A DNA stretch of 64,000 nucleotides from ZC4RG30 sp963726085. Lineage in GTDB: Bacteria > Pseudomonadota > Gammaproteobacteria > Steroidobacterales > Steroidobacteraceae. Below the pieces are notes generated by a model. The model was not told the DNA's origin. It made no database searches and saw only the letters and a list, made by a program, of their open reading frames with translations. A program made the translations under genes and the position numbers. This document shows positions 53,084 to 62,213 of the stretch, piece by piece (position 1 is the stretch's first letter; every line of letters begins with the position of its first letter). The stretch is from the NCBI GenBank assembly GCA_963726085.1, contig CAVSAR010000007.1, positions 1-64,000 of the forward strand, written 5' to 3'.

Positions 53084-54691
53084 TTATCGCTGCCGGCGCC
53101 ACCCGGATGCCAGCCACAGCAGGCCGAAAATACTGATCACCCAGCCCACCCAAAGCGGTACCGGTTCGGTTCCCAGCGCGAGCACTCCGGCCAGCAGCAC
53201 GATTGCCGCCGCGATGCGCTCGCCGGTCCTGGCCTGCCGTGGTGCGGGCGCCGGGACCACGGGACGCGCACGCGCGAGCATCGCCTGTCGTAGCGCCACC
53301 GGTGCTGCCTCCAGCGCGCGCAACAGTTCCGGCAATTGCGTCCACATGCGGCGCACCACACCCAGCGGGTGATGCTTCTCGCGCATCCACTCACGCAGGA
53401 TCGGATTTGCGGTATTCCATATGTCCAGGTCCGGGTACAGCTGTCGCCCCAGGCCCTCGATGTTGAACAGGGTCTTCTGCAGCAGAATCAGCTGCGGCTG
53501 GATGTGCGCGTCGAAGCGCCGCAGCACCTCAAACAGGCGCAGCAGCACGACTCCAAAGGAGATGTCCTTCAGGGGCCGGTCGAAGATCGGCTCGCAGATG
53601 GTGCGCACTGCGGCTTCCATTTCCTCGACCCGGATGTCGTGCGGCACCCAGCCCGAATCCACGTGCAGGGTGGCGACCTTGCGGTAGTCACGATCAAACA
53701 CCGCCAGGAAATTCTGCGCCAGGTAATCCTGGTCGCGCGGGTCCAGCGTGCCCATGATGCCGAAGTCCACCGCCGCATAGCGCGGCTGGGTCGGATCGTC
53801 GGTCAGCACGAAAATATTGCCCGGGTGCATGTCGGCATGGAAGAAGTTGTGGCGAAACACCTGCGTGAAGAAGATGGCCACGCCGTTTTCTGCCAGGCGC
53901 CTCAGGTCAGTGCCCAGTTCGCGCAGCCGGCTGACGTCGCCGATTGGTACGCCATGGATGCGTTCCATCACCAGCACGCTGGCGCGGCACAGGTCCCAGT
54001 GGATCTCCGGCACATACAGCTGCTTGCTGGCTGCAAAGTTGCGCTTCAGCTGCGCGGCATTGGCCGCTTCGCGCAGCAGGTCCAGTTCGCCAAGTATGGT
54101 CTGCTCGTATTCCTGCACCACTTCGACCGGCCGCAACCGGCGCGCCTCGCTGGAATAGCGATCCGCGAGCCGCGCCAGCGCGTACAGCACTTCGATGTCG
54201 CCGGTGATGCTCTGGCGCATGCCCGGACGCAGCACCTTGACGATGACTTGGCGACCGTCGGGCAACTCGGCTGCATGTACCTGGGCGATAGAAGCCGCCG
54301 CCAATGGCGCGATGTCGAAACTCCGGAACAGCGACTCCAGGGGCTGTCCCAGCGCCTCTTCCACCGCCGCGCGCGCGAGCTCGCCATCAAACGGCGGCAC
54401 CTGGTCCTGCAGCTTGACCAGCTCGTCGGCGATGTCCGGCGGCAGCAGGTCGCGGCGCGTGGAAATGGCCTGGCCGAACTTCACGAACACCGGCCCCAGC
54501 TCTTCAAGGGCCAGTCGCAGGCGCTGTCCGCGTGAGCCGGTGGACTGCGGCTGGAACCACAGCCACGGCGACAGGGCACCGATCAATCGCAGGCGACCAT
54601 GAATCGAAGTGCCGCGCGTGAACTCCACCAGGCCGTGGCGCGCCACCGCGCGGTGGATCTCGACCAGCCTGCGCAGCACCCGCGGTGTCAT
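53084..54691 (-). CDS. ubiB: ubiquinone biosynthesis ABC1/ADCK-type kinase
   Basis: 535 residues. The KxGQ motif lies in FVKFGQAISTRRDLLP near residue 80; AAASIAQVH (A-rich loop), VIVKVLRPG (Lys), ADMHPGN (catalytic loop), DFGIMG and two C-terminal membrane helices follow. UbiB is an atypical kinase/ATPase needed for ubiquinone synthesis at the membrane. The ATG overlaps the ubiJ stop; order ubiE-ubiJ-ubiB as in many gammaproteobacteria. Confidence 0.94.
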   Translation of the reverse strand: MTPRVLRRLVEIHRAVARHGLVEFTRGTSIHGRLRLIGALSPWLWFQPQSTGSRGQRLRLALEELGPVFVKFGQAISTRRDLLPPDIADELVKLQDQVPPFDGELARAAVEEALGQPLESLFRSFDIAPLAAASIAQVHAAELPDGRQVIVKVLRPGMRQSITGDIEVLYALARLADRYSSEARRLRPVEVVQEYEQTILGELDLLREAANAAQLKRNFAASKQLYVPEIHWDLCRASVLVMERIHGVPIGDVSRLRELGTDLRRLAENGVAIFFTQVFRHNFFHADMHPGNIFVLTDDPTQPRYAAVDFGIMGTLDPRDQDYLAQNFLAVFDRDYRKVATLHVDSGWVPHDIRVEEMEAAVRTICEPIFDRPLKDISFGVVLLRLFEVLRRFDAHIQPQLILLQKTLFNIEGLGRQLYPDLDIWNTANPILREWMREKHHPLGVVRRMWTQLPELLRALEAAPVALRQAMLARARPVVPAPAPRQARTGERIAAAIVLLAGVLALGTEPVPLWVGWVISIFGLLWLASGWRRQR

Positions 54692-55299
54692 GGATCCTTG
54701 CCTGCGCCAGGGGCCAGCCCTTCCAGCGCTTGCACGCGGGCGGCGATCCGGTCCGTGGCTTCCCGCAGTTCGTCGACGCCGGCCAGGAACTGCGCGGCCT
54801 CGGCGTGCGGCACCAAGGTGCGGCGCTCGTGCGCAAGATACTCGCCGACGTTCAGTCCCGCCGTGCGCGCGCTGCTGCGCCCATATTCGAGCCCCTTGCG
54901 CAGCAACCGGCCCAGTCCGTAAGCCGGCACGTCACCCAGCACGCCAGCCAGGGACTCTTCCAGTTCAGGCCGCAGCAGCAGTGTCAGTTCCTGGAACCGC
55001 TGCGCGATTTCACTGTCGCCGGTCACCGTCACGTCGCCACGGCGAACGACGTCGGCCGCGGGCTCGCGCAGCATGCTCAGCAGCGACAATGGCGTGCCGG
55101 CGATCAACGCATCGGCCGACTCGTCGTGCGCACGCGTCAGCAGCAGCCGGCCGGACCGCGCGGCAAGGCGTGCGCGCCATGGCGTAAACCGGACATTGAC
55201 CACCAGGCTCCTGCCGTCGAGTTGCGCCAGCAGCTCGCGGGCCCGGGGTGAACCGGCCACGTTGTCGTCGATGATCGCCTGGACGCGCTCGGTCAGCAT
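54688..55299 (-). CDS. ubiJ: ubiquinone biosynthesis accessory factor UbiJ (SCP2 domain)
   Basis: 203 residues. An N-terminal SCP2-like lipid-binding domain (ELLAQLDGRSLVVNVRFTPW, DALIAGTPLSLLSMLR, VTVTGDSEIAQRFQELTLLL) and a C-terminal helical region. UbiJ, with UbiK, scaffolds the soluble Ubi complex. Overlaps both neighbours. Confidence 0.9.
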   Translation of the reverse strand: MLTERVQAIIDDNVAGSPRARELLAQLDGRSLVVNVRFTPWRARLAARSGRLLLTRAHDESADALIAGTPLSLLSMLREPAADVVRRGDVTVTGDSEIAQRFQELTLLLRPELEESLAGVLGDVPAYGLGRLLRKGLEYGRSSARTAGLNVGEYLAHERRTLVPHAEAAQFLAGVDELREATDRIAARVQALEGLAPGAGKDP

Positions 55300-56042
55300 C
55301 AGTACACGTAACCCCGATGCACGGCGACGATGCCTGCCGACAGATTCTGGTAGCTGCAGTTCTCCAGGCCCGCGTCGCGCATCATCCCAAGCAGCGTTTC
55401 CTGGTTGGGATGCTTGCGAATGGACTCGGCAAGGTAGCGGTAACTGGCGGCATCGCCGGTCACCAGTTGCCCCAGGCGTGGCAGGACCTGGAAGGAGTAT
55501 GCGTCGTACAGTGGCCGCAACGCCGGCACTGCGAGCTGCGAGAATTCCAGCACCAACAGCTGGCCACCGGGGCGCAGCACGCGGCGCATCGAGGCCAGGG
55601 CGGCAGGCTTGTCGGTCACATTGCGCAGCCCGAACGCGATCGTCACGCAGTCGAACTGCGCTGCGCGAAACGGCAGACGCTCGGCATCGGCCTGCGTGAC
55701 GCGCGTATTGGCGACCAGGCCATCATTGAGCAGGCGGTCACGGCCGCGCGCCAGCATCTCGGCGTTGATGTCGGTGAGCACGACCAGTCCCTGCGCGCCG
55801 ACCTGGCGCGCCATGCCGGCGGCGATATCGCCGGTGCCCCCGGCAACGTCCAGTGCGCATTGGCCGGCGCGCAGTCCCGTGCAGGCCAGCGTGAATTTTT
55901 TCCAGACCCGATGCGCGCCGGCGGACATCAGGTCGTTCATCAGGTCATAGCGCTGCGCGACCGAGTCAAACACGTCCCGTACCCGGCCGGCCTTTTCACT
56001 CCAGGGAATCTGCTCGAAGCCAAAATCAGTGTCGGATTTCAT
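55299..56042 (-). CDS. ubiE: ubiquinone/menaquinone C-methyltransferase
   Basis: 247 residues from ATG 56042. FGFEQIPWSEKAGRVRDVFDSVA, YDLMNDLMSAGAHRVWK (UbiE signature 1), LDVAGGTGDIA (SAM loop), AFGLRNVTDK (signature 2) and a C-terminal NLSAGIVAVHRG. Methylates the quinone ring. First gene of ubiE-ubiJ-ubiB. Confidence 0.95.
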   Translation of the reverse strand: MKSDTDFGFEQIPWSEKAGRVRDVFDSVAQRYDLMNDLMSAGAHRVWKKFTLACTGLRAGQCALDVAGGTGDIAAGMARQVGAQGLVVLTDINAEMLARGRDRLLNDGLVANTRVTQADAERLPFRAAQFDCVTIAFGLRNVTDKPAALASMRRVLRPGGQLLVLEFSQLAVPALRPLYDAYSFQVLPRLGQLVTGDAASYRYLAESIRKHPNQETLLGMMRDAGLENCSYQNLSAGIVAVHRGYVY

Positions 56043-56217
56043 TTTATTAGCTGCCGCGGCAATCGATATAGTAACGGAACGCCGCGTTTCGGCGCGAAGG
56101 TTGCGAAACAACCAATTCTGTTGCTCTGGAGGCTAGTAATCCGTTTGGCTCTCAAGCATGATCCGCCCCGGCCCGACGCTATAACGGCGCGGACCAATGG
56201 GGGTCTTGTTGAAGTTC

Positions 56218-56251
56218 GGCCGGACATGGATTTGTCCGGCCTTTCTTTTTT
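56218..56251 (+). terminator. orphan terminator-like hairpin upstream of thx
   Basis: GGCCGGACA (56218-56226) pairs with TGTCCGGCC (56233-56241), followed by TTTCTTTTTT. It is a strong rho-independent terminator on the plus strand, but no plus-strand gene lies upstream; ubiE is divergent. It may end a small RNA or a leader transcript, or attenuate the THX gene 80 bp downstream. Confidence 0.75.
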
Positions 56252-56332
56252 GCGGATCACCCCCGCATTGTGGACAGTCCGGCAGGGGTTTCCTAGACTG
56301 CGCCGCCCTAATAAATACAGCTGGAGAGTCTC

Positions 56333-56512
56333 GTGGGAAAAGGTGATCGCAGAACCCGTCGCGGCAAGATCTACGCAGGATCTTTTGGAAAGAGCCGCCC
56401 GAAGGACCCGACCAAGGGCAAGACCCCAGCCAAGGCCAAGTCGCCGGCGAAATCGGCTGCACCGGCGGCCAAGCCCGCAGCCAGGACTGCCCCGCGCCGT
56501 ACCGCCAAGTAA
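56333..56512 (+). CDS. 30S ribosomal protein THX
   Basis: 59 residues from GTG 56333 (GGAGAG upstream): MGKGDRRTRRGKIYAGSFGK is the THX signature; the rest is a Lys/Ala/Pro-rich tail. Binds the head of the small ribosomal subunit. Its end lies 15 bp from the convergent hslU stop. Confidence 0.85.
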   Translation: MGKGDRRTRRGKIYAGSFGKSRPKDPTKGKTPAKAKSPAKSAAPAAKPAARTAPRRTAK

Positions 56513-56527
56513 GCGGTTGCGTAGCCG

Positions 56528-57856
56528 CTACAAAATATAGCGGCTGAGGTCTTCGTCCCGGGCCAGTGCCGCAAGGTGCTGGTCCACGTAGCTGGCATCC
56601 ACGACCACGGTGTCACCGCCGCGCTCGGCCGCGTCGTAGGAAGCGCTGTCCAGCAACCGTTCCATCACCGTGTGTAGGCGCCGGGCACCGATATTCTCGG
56701 TTTTCTCATTGACCTGCCAGGCCACCTCGGCAATGCGCCGCACGCCTTCCGGTGTGAAGTTCAAGGACACCGATTCGGTTTTCATCAGTGCCTGGTACTG
56801 CGTGGTCAGTGCCGCATCCGGTTCAGTGAGGATGCGCACGAAATCCTCCACGCCCAGGGATTCCAGTTCCACGCGGATGGGCAGCCGGCCCTGCAGTTCC
56901 GGGATCAGGTCCGAGGGCTTGGACATGTGGAAGGCCCCCGAGCAGATGAACAGGATGTGATCGGTCTTGATGGTGCCGTATTTGGTGGTCACGGTGCAGC
57001 CCTCGACCAGGGGCAACAGGTCCCGCTGCACGCCCTCGCGTGAGACATCGGCGCCAATGGTGTCCTGGCGCCGCGCGATCTTGTCGATCTCGTCGATGAA
57101 CACGATGCCGTTCTGCTCGGCATTGGCCAGCGCCTTGACCTTGATCTCGTCCTCGTTGATCAGCTTGCCGGCTTCCTCGTCGAGCAGCAGCTTGCGGGCC
57201 TCGCGCACCGGCAATTTGCGGGCGCGCTTGCGCGCCTGCCCCAGGTTGCTGAACATCTGCGACAGCTGCTGCTGCATCTCTTCCATGCCCGGCGGGGCCA
57301 TGATTTCCACGCCGGCGGGCATCGCCTGCACTTCGATCTCGATTTCGCGATCGTCCAGGGAGCCCTCGCGCAACATCTTGCGAAACTTCTGGCGGGTCTC
57401 GGCATCGCGCGGCGCGCCGGGTTCATCGGTGGAAAAACCCATCTGGCGCGGGCGTGGCAGCAGCGCGTCGAGCACCCGTTCCTCGGCGGCATCCGTCGCG
57501 CGCGCGGCGACCTGCGCTTTTTCCTCCTCGCGCATCATCTTCACCGCCACATCGGCCAGTTCCTTGATGATGGAATCCACCTCGCGGCCGACATAGCCGA
57601 CTTCCGTGAACTTGGTCGCCTCGACCTTCACGAATGGCGCGTTGGCCAGTCGCGCCAGCCGGCGCGCGATCTCGGTCTTGCCGCATCCGGTCGGCCCGAT
57701 CATCAGGATGTTCTTGGGCGTGATCTCGCTGCGCAGCGGTTCGGCCACCTGCATGCGGCGCCAGCGGTTGCGCAACGCAGTGGCCACGGCACGCTTGGCG
57801 GCCTGCTGGCCGACGATGTGCTTGTCCAGTTCCACGACGATTTCGCGCGGCGTCAC
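56528..57856 (-). CDS. hslU: ATPase subunit of the HslUV protease
   Basis: 442 residues. AAA+ unfoldase feeding HslV. Walker A in GPTGCGKTEIARRLA near residue 62, Walker B in GIVFIDEIDKIA, the intermediate domain, sensor region GSGAFHMSKP-type (ICSGAFHMSKPSDLIPELQGRLPIRVEL) and C-terminal docking tail ...LSRYIL. ATG overlaps hslV's stop. Confidence 0.96.
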   Translation of the reverse strand: MTPREIVVELDKHIVGQQAAKRAVATALRNRWRRMQVAEPLRSEITPKNILMIGPTGCGKTEIARRLARLANAPFVKVEATKFTEVGYVGREVDSIIKELADVAVKMMREEEKAQVAARATDAAEERVLDALLPRPRQMGFSTDEPGAPRDAETRQKFRKMLREGSLDDREIEIEVQAMPAGVEIMAPPGMEEMQQQLSQMFSNLGQARKRARKLPVREARKLLLDEEAGKLINEDEIKVKALANAEQNGIVFIDEIDKIARRQDTIGADVSREGVQRDLLPLVEGCTVTTKYGTIKTDHILFICSGAFHMSKPSDLIPELQGRLPIRVELESLGVEDFVRILTEPDAALTTQYQALMKTESVSLNFTPEGVRRIAEVAWQVNEKTENIGARRLHTVMERLLDSASYDAAERGGDTVVVDASYVDQHLAALARDEDLSRYIL

Positions 57857-58401
57857 TTGGGCAGCTCCTCGATGATGAGGTTGCGGTTGGTGTAGATGCA
57901 GATGTCAGCTGCAATGCCCATGGAACGCTCGACGATTTCCCTGGCGCTCAGCGCCGTACTCTCAAACAGCGCTCGCGCGGCCGACTGGGCAAAGGGACCA
58001 CCGGATCCAATTGCCGCAAGCGGATGCTCCGGCTCGATGACATCGCCGTTGCCAGAAATCACATAGAGATTGTCGGGATCACCCACCAGCAGCAGGGCTT
58101 CAAGCCGCCGCAGGTAGCGGTCCGAGCGCCAGTCCTTGGCCAGCTCGATGGCCGCCCGGGTCAGGTTGCCCGAGGATTTCTGCAGCTTGCCCTCGAAGCG
58201 CTCGAACAGCGTGAAGGCATCGGCCGTGCCGCCGGCGAACCCGGCCAGGACCCGGCCGTCATGCAGCTGTCGCACCTTGCGGGCGTTGCCCTTCATGACA
58301 GTGTTGCCCAGGGTTACCTGGCCATCGCCGCCGATGGCCAGCCTGCCGTCGCGGCGCACCGCAAGGATGGTCGTGCTGTGGGGATCGAAATGAGAATTCA
58401 T
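57853..58401 (-). CDS. hslV: protease subunit HslV
   Basis: 182 residues from ATG 58401. TTILAVRRDGRLAIGGDGQVTLGN holds the N-terminal nucleophile Thr; GFAGGTADAFTLFERFE and IGSGGPFAQSAA follow. Here seven residues (NSHFDPHS) precede the Thr, so the leader must be trimmed by more than Met removal; E. coli HslV exposes Thr after Met. A later start is not evident. Confidence 0.93.
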   Translation of the reverse strand: MNSHFDPHSTTILAVRRDGRLAIGGDGQVTLGNTVMKGNARKVRQLHDGRVLAGFAGGTADAFTLFERFEGKLQKSSGNLTRAAIELAKDWRSDRYLRRLEALLLVGDPDNLYVISGNGDVIEPEHPLAAIGSGGPFAQSAARALFESTALSAREIVERSMGIAADICIYTNRNLIIEELPK

Positions 58402-58462
58402 TCCCCGGAACTGGGGGCGCCGGGCCGGGAAATCAAGGACCGCAGGCCGGGGCCCGGGGCCG

Positions 58463-59083
58463 TCAGGCGGACCGGCAGGCCAGGTCAATCCCCTGTCCCA
58501 GGGGCAGCATCACCGCCTGCATGTCAGGCTTGGCGCGCACCGCGGCCATGTAGGCCGCCGCCGGGACGCGGGCACTCTCCGGGTACAGCATGTTGTCGGC
58601 CAGGATGACGCCGCCTTCGCGCAGCAGCGGATAAAGGCGTTCGAAGCAGGGGATGTACAGGTCCTTCCACAGGTCCAGCAGCACGAAATCCACCGGCCCG
58701 GGCTGCACCTCCAGCAGCGACACGGCGTCGCCCAGGTGAAATTCCACGTACTCCAGCAGGCCAGCTTCCTTGATCTTCTGCTGTGCGTAGGCCTGTTTGT
58801 CGGGATGGATCTCGTAGGTGAACAGCCGGCCGTCGGTACGGCGCGCGGCCTCGGCCAGAAACAGGGTAGAGAATCCGTACGAGGTGCCCACTTCCACCAG
58901 CGTCTGTGCCTTGAGCCCTACGACAAGGTCCACCATCAGCCGGGCGACATCCTCGCCCACGGGCAGCAGCAGTTCATCCCGATGGGCATGCAGGTTGAAA
59001 CCGGGCGTGGCGTGCAGCACCGATTCGCGCGTCATGCGCTGGCGATAGTGTTCCAGTACCTGGTCAAAGGCGGATGCGGTCAT
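58463..59083 (-). CDS. O-methyltransferase (class I, COMT-like)
   Basis: 206 residues. LVEVGTSYGFSTLFLAEAA is the SAM loop; FTYEIHPDKQAYAQQKIKEAG and VDFVLLDLWKDLYIPCFERLYPLLREGGVILADNM fit small-molecule O-methyltransferases with a metal-binding Asp-Asn pair. The substrate is unknown. ATGA overlap with xerC. Confidence 0.87.
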   Translation of the reverse strand: MTASAFDQVLEHYRQRMTRESVLHATPGFNLHAHRDELLLPVGEDVARLMVDLVVGLKAQTLVEVGTSYGFSTLFLAEAARRTDGRLFTYEIHPDKQAYAQQKIKEAGLLEYVEFHLGDAVSLLEVQPGPVDFVLLDLWKDLYIPCFERLYPLLREGGVILADNMLYPESARVPAAAYMAAVRAKPDMQAVMLPLGQGIDLACRSA

Positions 59084-59994
59084 TTGCTGGGCTCCGGGCG
59101 GCGTTTTGCGCGTGGATGGGCTGCGTCATATATCCGCGCCAGGTGCTGGAAGTCCAGGTGCGTATAGACCTGCGTGGTGCTGATGTCGGCGTGCCCCAGC
59201 AGTTCCTGCACGCCGCGCAGGTCCTGGCTGGACTCCAGCAGGTGCGTGGCGAAGGAGTGGCGGAACAGGTGGGGATGGACCTTGACCGGCAGTCCCTGCT
59301 GGCGGGCGACCTGCGCCAGGCGCAATTGGATGGCGCGCGGACCCAGCCGCCGCCCGTTGCGCCCCACGAATACCGCCTGCTCCTGCACGGCGGCCAGCGT
59401 GGCGCGGGACAGCAGCCAGCGGTTGAGCGCGGTGACAGCCTTGCGCCCGACCGGCACTACCCGCGTCTTGTTGCCCTTGCCGGTGACGCGCACGGTGCGG
59501 TCGGCCAGATCCAGTGCCTGCAGATCCAGGCCCACCAGCTCCGCCAGCCGCAGGCCGGAGGAGTAGAGCAATTCCATGATGGCCACGTCGCGCTGCTGCA
59601 GCGGCGTGTCAGCCGGGGATTCCATCAACCGGCTCATCTGGTCCGCGTCTGCCGTGCGCGGCAGGCGCTTGGCGGATTTGGGCGCGCGCACGTCGGTGGC
59701 CGGATTGACGATGGCCAGCCCTTCGCGCTGCAGGAAACCGTAGAACGAGCGGATCGCCGACAGGCGCCGCTGGATGCTGCGCGGCCCCAGGCCCGCAGCA
59801 TGCGAGCGCGCGGCGAAGCTGCGGATGTGGGCGTGATCGAGTTTCTTCCAGTCGCCCAGCCCCTGGGCATCACACCAGGTGGTCAGCGCATCCAGGTCGC
59901 GCTGGTAGGCGCTGCCGGTATGGGGGGACAGCCGCCGTTCCTGCGCCAGGTGCCGCGCAAAGCGCGCGCGCGCCTCGAGCGCCGCGACCTTCAT
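59080..59994 (-). CDS. xerC: tyrosine recombinase XerC
   Basis: 304 residues. Resolves chromosome dimers at dif with XerD. SAM-like N-domain (FARHLAQERRLSPHTGSAYQRDL); catalytic residues in YSSGLRLAELVGL (Arg), GKGNKTRVVPVG (Lys), HLFRHSFATHLL (His, Arg), LLGHADISTTQVYTHL (His, Tyr). In the usual dapF-DUF484-xerC order. Confidence 0.94.
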   Translation of the reverse strand: MKVAALEARARFARHLAQERRLSPHTGSAYQRDLDALTTWCDAQGLGDWKKLDHAHIRSFAARSHAAGLGPRSIQRRLSAIRSFYGFLQREGLAIVNPATDVRAPKSAKRLPRTADADQMSRLMESPADTPLQQRDVAIMELLYSSGLRLAELVGLDLQALDLADRTVRVTGKGNKTRVVPVGRKAVTALNRWLLSRATLAAVQEQAVFVGRNGRRLGPRAIQLRLAQVARQQGLPVKVHPHLFRHSFATHLLESSQDLRGVQELLGHADISTTQVYTHLDFQHLARIYDAAHPRAKRRPEPSK

Positions 59995-60009
59995 CGCCGC
60001 GCGGACCGG

Positions 60010-60699
60010 TTAGTCGCGGGCGAGCGCATCGCTGATCAGTTCGCCCAGCTGCGCCAGGAAATCCGTGCTCATGCCCGGGTGGAAGCGGTCCCGATCGTGA
60101 CTGCCCAGCGCCAGCAGGCCCAGTGGCACGTCACTGATCAACGGCACCAGGGCCACCGAGCCGACGCTGCCTGCCTCGGTGCCGAACAGGAAGTCGCGCT
60201 GCGAGTCGCGCACCTGGCCGCAGCGTGGGCGCGCCGAGCTCATCAGTGTCTCGAATCCGGCCAGGTTGGGATCGTTGGCGGCGACCTGGCGCACATGGCG
60301 CTCCTTGCCGTTGGCGGCGCCGGCCTCAAACAGCAGCAGCACCACCTCCGCGGCGTCAAAGTCCTCGCGAAAACCGCGCTCGATCTGTGCCAGCACTTCG
60401 CGTCGTGTGGGTGCGCGCATCAGGCGGCGCGTGAAGCGCTGGATCTTGAGGGCCAGGGACTCGTTGGCGCGTGCGATCTTCACCAGCTCGGTAAGGCGCG
60501 CATCGCAGGCATGGTTGCGGTCGCGCAACATTTCCACCTGGCGCTCGATCAGGGACACGGCGGCGCCACTGGCATGCGGCAGACGCAGCTGTGTGAGCAG
60601 TTCATCGTTGCGGACGAAGAAATCCGGGTGATCGCGCAGGTAGGTGGCGATGTCAGCATCGGCGCTGCGCGCGTCAGTGGCCGCGGGGGAGGTCGTCAT
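60010..60699 (-). CDS. DUF484 family protein (GAF-like)
   Basis: 229 residues: an N-terminal helical part (YLRDHPDFFVRNDELLTQLRLPHASGAAVSLIERQVEMLR) and a GAF-like C-terminal domain. Found between dapF and xerC in many gammaproteobacteria. Function unknown. Confidence 0.9.
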   Translation of the reverse strand: MTTSPAATDARSADADIATYLRDHPDFFVRNDELLTQLRLPHASGAAVSLIERQVEMLRDRNHACDARLTELVKIARANESLALKIQRFTRRLMRAPTRREVLAQIERGFREDFDAAEVVLLLFEAGAANGKERHVRQVAANDPNLAGFETLMSSARPRCGQVRDSQRDFLFGTEAGSVGSVALVPLISDVPLGLLALGSHDRDRFHPGMSTDFLAQLGELISDALARD

Positions 60700-60722
60700 G
60701 CATTGCTCCGGCTTGGGTCCGT

Positions 60723-61559
60723 TCAGATTTCGAATTGGCCGGTGAAAGATACTTCAGCCGGGCCCTCGAGCCAAAGATTGGTGCCGGGACCCTGCCAGGC
60801 CACGGTGAGGGACCCGCCGGGCAGGTCCACCTGCACGCGCGGCTCAAGCAATCCGTCGCGTACGCCGGTGGCCACGGCGGCGCAGGCCCCGGTTCCACAG
60901 GCCAGGGTCTCGCCGACCCCGCGCTCGAACACGCGCAGGCGCACATGCTGGCGATCGAGTATCTGCCTGAAGCCGGCGTTGACGCGCTGGGCGAAGCGCG
61001 GATGGGATTCCAGCGCGGCCCCGATGGTGGCCACTGCGGCAGTGGCCACATCCGGCACTTCCATGACGGCATGTGGGTTGCCCATCGAGGCAATCGAGAA
61101 CTGCACCTGCTGCTGCAGCACATCGAGGCTGTACTGCGGGCCGCGCTGGCCCGCCGCGTCGAAGCCCACGGCCGCCGGGGAGAAATCCGGTTCGCCCATG
61201 TCCACCGCGACCAGGCCGGGCTGGCGCCACAATGCCTTGACCAGACCGGCCGGACTCTCCAGCTGCAGCTGGCCATCGCTGGCGCGGCCCTGGCGGCGCA
61301 ACAACTCGGCCAGGCAGCGCACCCCATTGCCACATTGCTCGACCTCGAGGCCGTCGGCGTTGTAGATGCGATAGAAGGCCAGGGTATCGTTGCGGTGCGC
61401 CGGCTCCAGCACCAGCGCCTGGTCGAAACCGATGCCGCGATGGCGATCAGCCAGCGCCCGCCATTGCCCGGCCGTCAGGGACAGCCCGCGGGCAGCCGCG
61501 GTATCGAGCACGAGAAAATCGTTGCCCAGCGCCTGCATCTTGGTAAACGGGACCTGCAC
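60723..61559 (-). CDS. dapF: diaminopimelate epimerase
   Basis: 278 residues. Converts LL- to meso-diaminopimelate for lysine and peptidoglycan. FTKMQALGNDFLVLDT, catalytic Cys in VEQCGNGVRCLAE near residue 77 and in ACGTGACAAVATGV near 224, and GNPHAVME. Intact. Confidence 0.95.
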   Translation of the reverse strand: MQVPFTKMQALGNDFLVLDTAAARGLSLTAGQWRALADRHRGIGFDQALVLEPAHRNDTLAFYRIYNADGLEVEQCGNGVRCLAELLRRQGRASDGQLQLESPAGLVKALWRQPGLVAVDMGEPDFSPAAVGFDAAGQRGPQYSLDVLQQQVQFSIASMGNPHAVMEVPDVATAAVATIGAALESHPRFAQRVNAGFRQILDRQHVRLRVFERGVGETLACGTGACAAVATGVRDGLLEPRVQVDLPGGSLTVAWQGPGTNLWLEGPAEVSFTGQFEI

Positions 61560-61591
61560 CCCGCCAAGGATACACTGCGGTCAGTGGCGGA

Positions 61592-62053
61592 TCAGGGCTT
61601 GCAGGCGGCGTCGCGCTGGTTGCGCGCGTTCAGTCGCGTCTCATCCAGTTCTGCGTCGGTCAGGAAAGTCTTCACGCCCTGTGCATCGATCTTGTACATG
61701 CGTCGGGCTTGCACTGCCTTGGTATAGGCTTCCTCGGCCTTCTTGCAGTTCTCGCCCTGCGCGGCGGCGACATCCTGGTGAACCTGCTCGGCGGTCTTGG
61801 GGTCGGTGGCCGCAGGTTTGGTCGTGCCAGCGGTGGCGGCTACTTTGCCGGTCGCCGGTGGGCCGTCCTCCGCTGCAGGCGTAGGCTTGCGTGTTCCACG
61901 CACAAGCTCGGCGCCCTCTTGAGGCTGATCCGAGTAATGCCAGGCGCCGTTGGCGTCTTTCCAGCGATAGATGTCGCCCTGGCCCGCGCCGGTGGCGACG
62001 ATGCAAACCGCGAGCAGGCCAGCGGCAGTCGTCAGGGTCAGGAACTTGCGCAT
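61592..62053 (-). CDS. DUF4124 domain periplasmic protein
   Basis: 153 residues: signal peptide (FLTLTTAAGLLAVCIVATGA), a DUF4124 motif (DIYRWKDANGAWHYSDQPQEGAE), a low-complexity linker, then a charged C-terminal helix. Typical of gammaproteobacterial envelope proteins of unknown role. Confidence 0.85.
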   Translation of the reverse strand: MRKFLTLTTAAGLLAVCIVATGAGQGDIYRWKDANGAWHYSDQPQEGAELVRGTRKPTPAAEDGPPATGKVAATAGTTKPAATDPKTAEQVHQDVAAAQGENCKKAEEAYTKAVQARRMYKIDAQGVKTFLTDAELDETRLNARNQRDAACKP

Positions 62054-62156
62054 AGATTTCTCCGCTCGAAGTATCGCCGCATGACGGGACTGGCCCCTGT
62101 GAAGCCCATCACAGTCGTCGCGCCTGGCCGGGGAAATACCAAGACAGTCTCCACAA

Positions 62157-62192
62157 AAGAAAAAGCCCCGGCAACCTTTGGGTTGCCGGGGC
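62157..62192 (-). terminator. rho-independent terminator downstream of amtB
   Basis: GCCCCGGCAACC (62165-62176), loop TTTG, GGTTGCCGGGGC (62181-62192): a perfect 12-bp stem followed on the minus strand by a T-rich run. It ends the glnK-like-amtB operon. Confidence 0.92.
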
Positions 62193-62213
62193 CTTGTTGG
62201 GGGTCGAGGCTAC

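Noticed and set aside
56523..56545. AGCCGCTA/TAGCGGCT hairpin between thx and hslU as a terminator
   Set aside because: No T-run follows on either strand, and it overlaps the hslU stop; it may help end transcription but is not a clear terminator.
59080..59994. Tyrosine recombinase as sign of an integrated element
   Set aside because: Its context (dapF-DUF484-xerC-hslVU) and motifs are those of housekeeping XerC; no attachment sites or phage genes are nearby.
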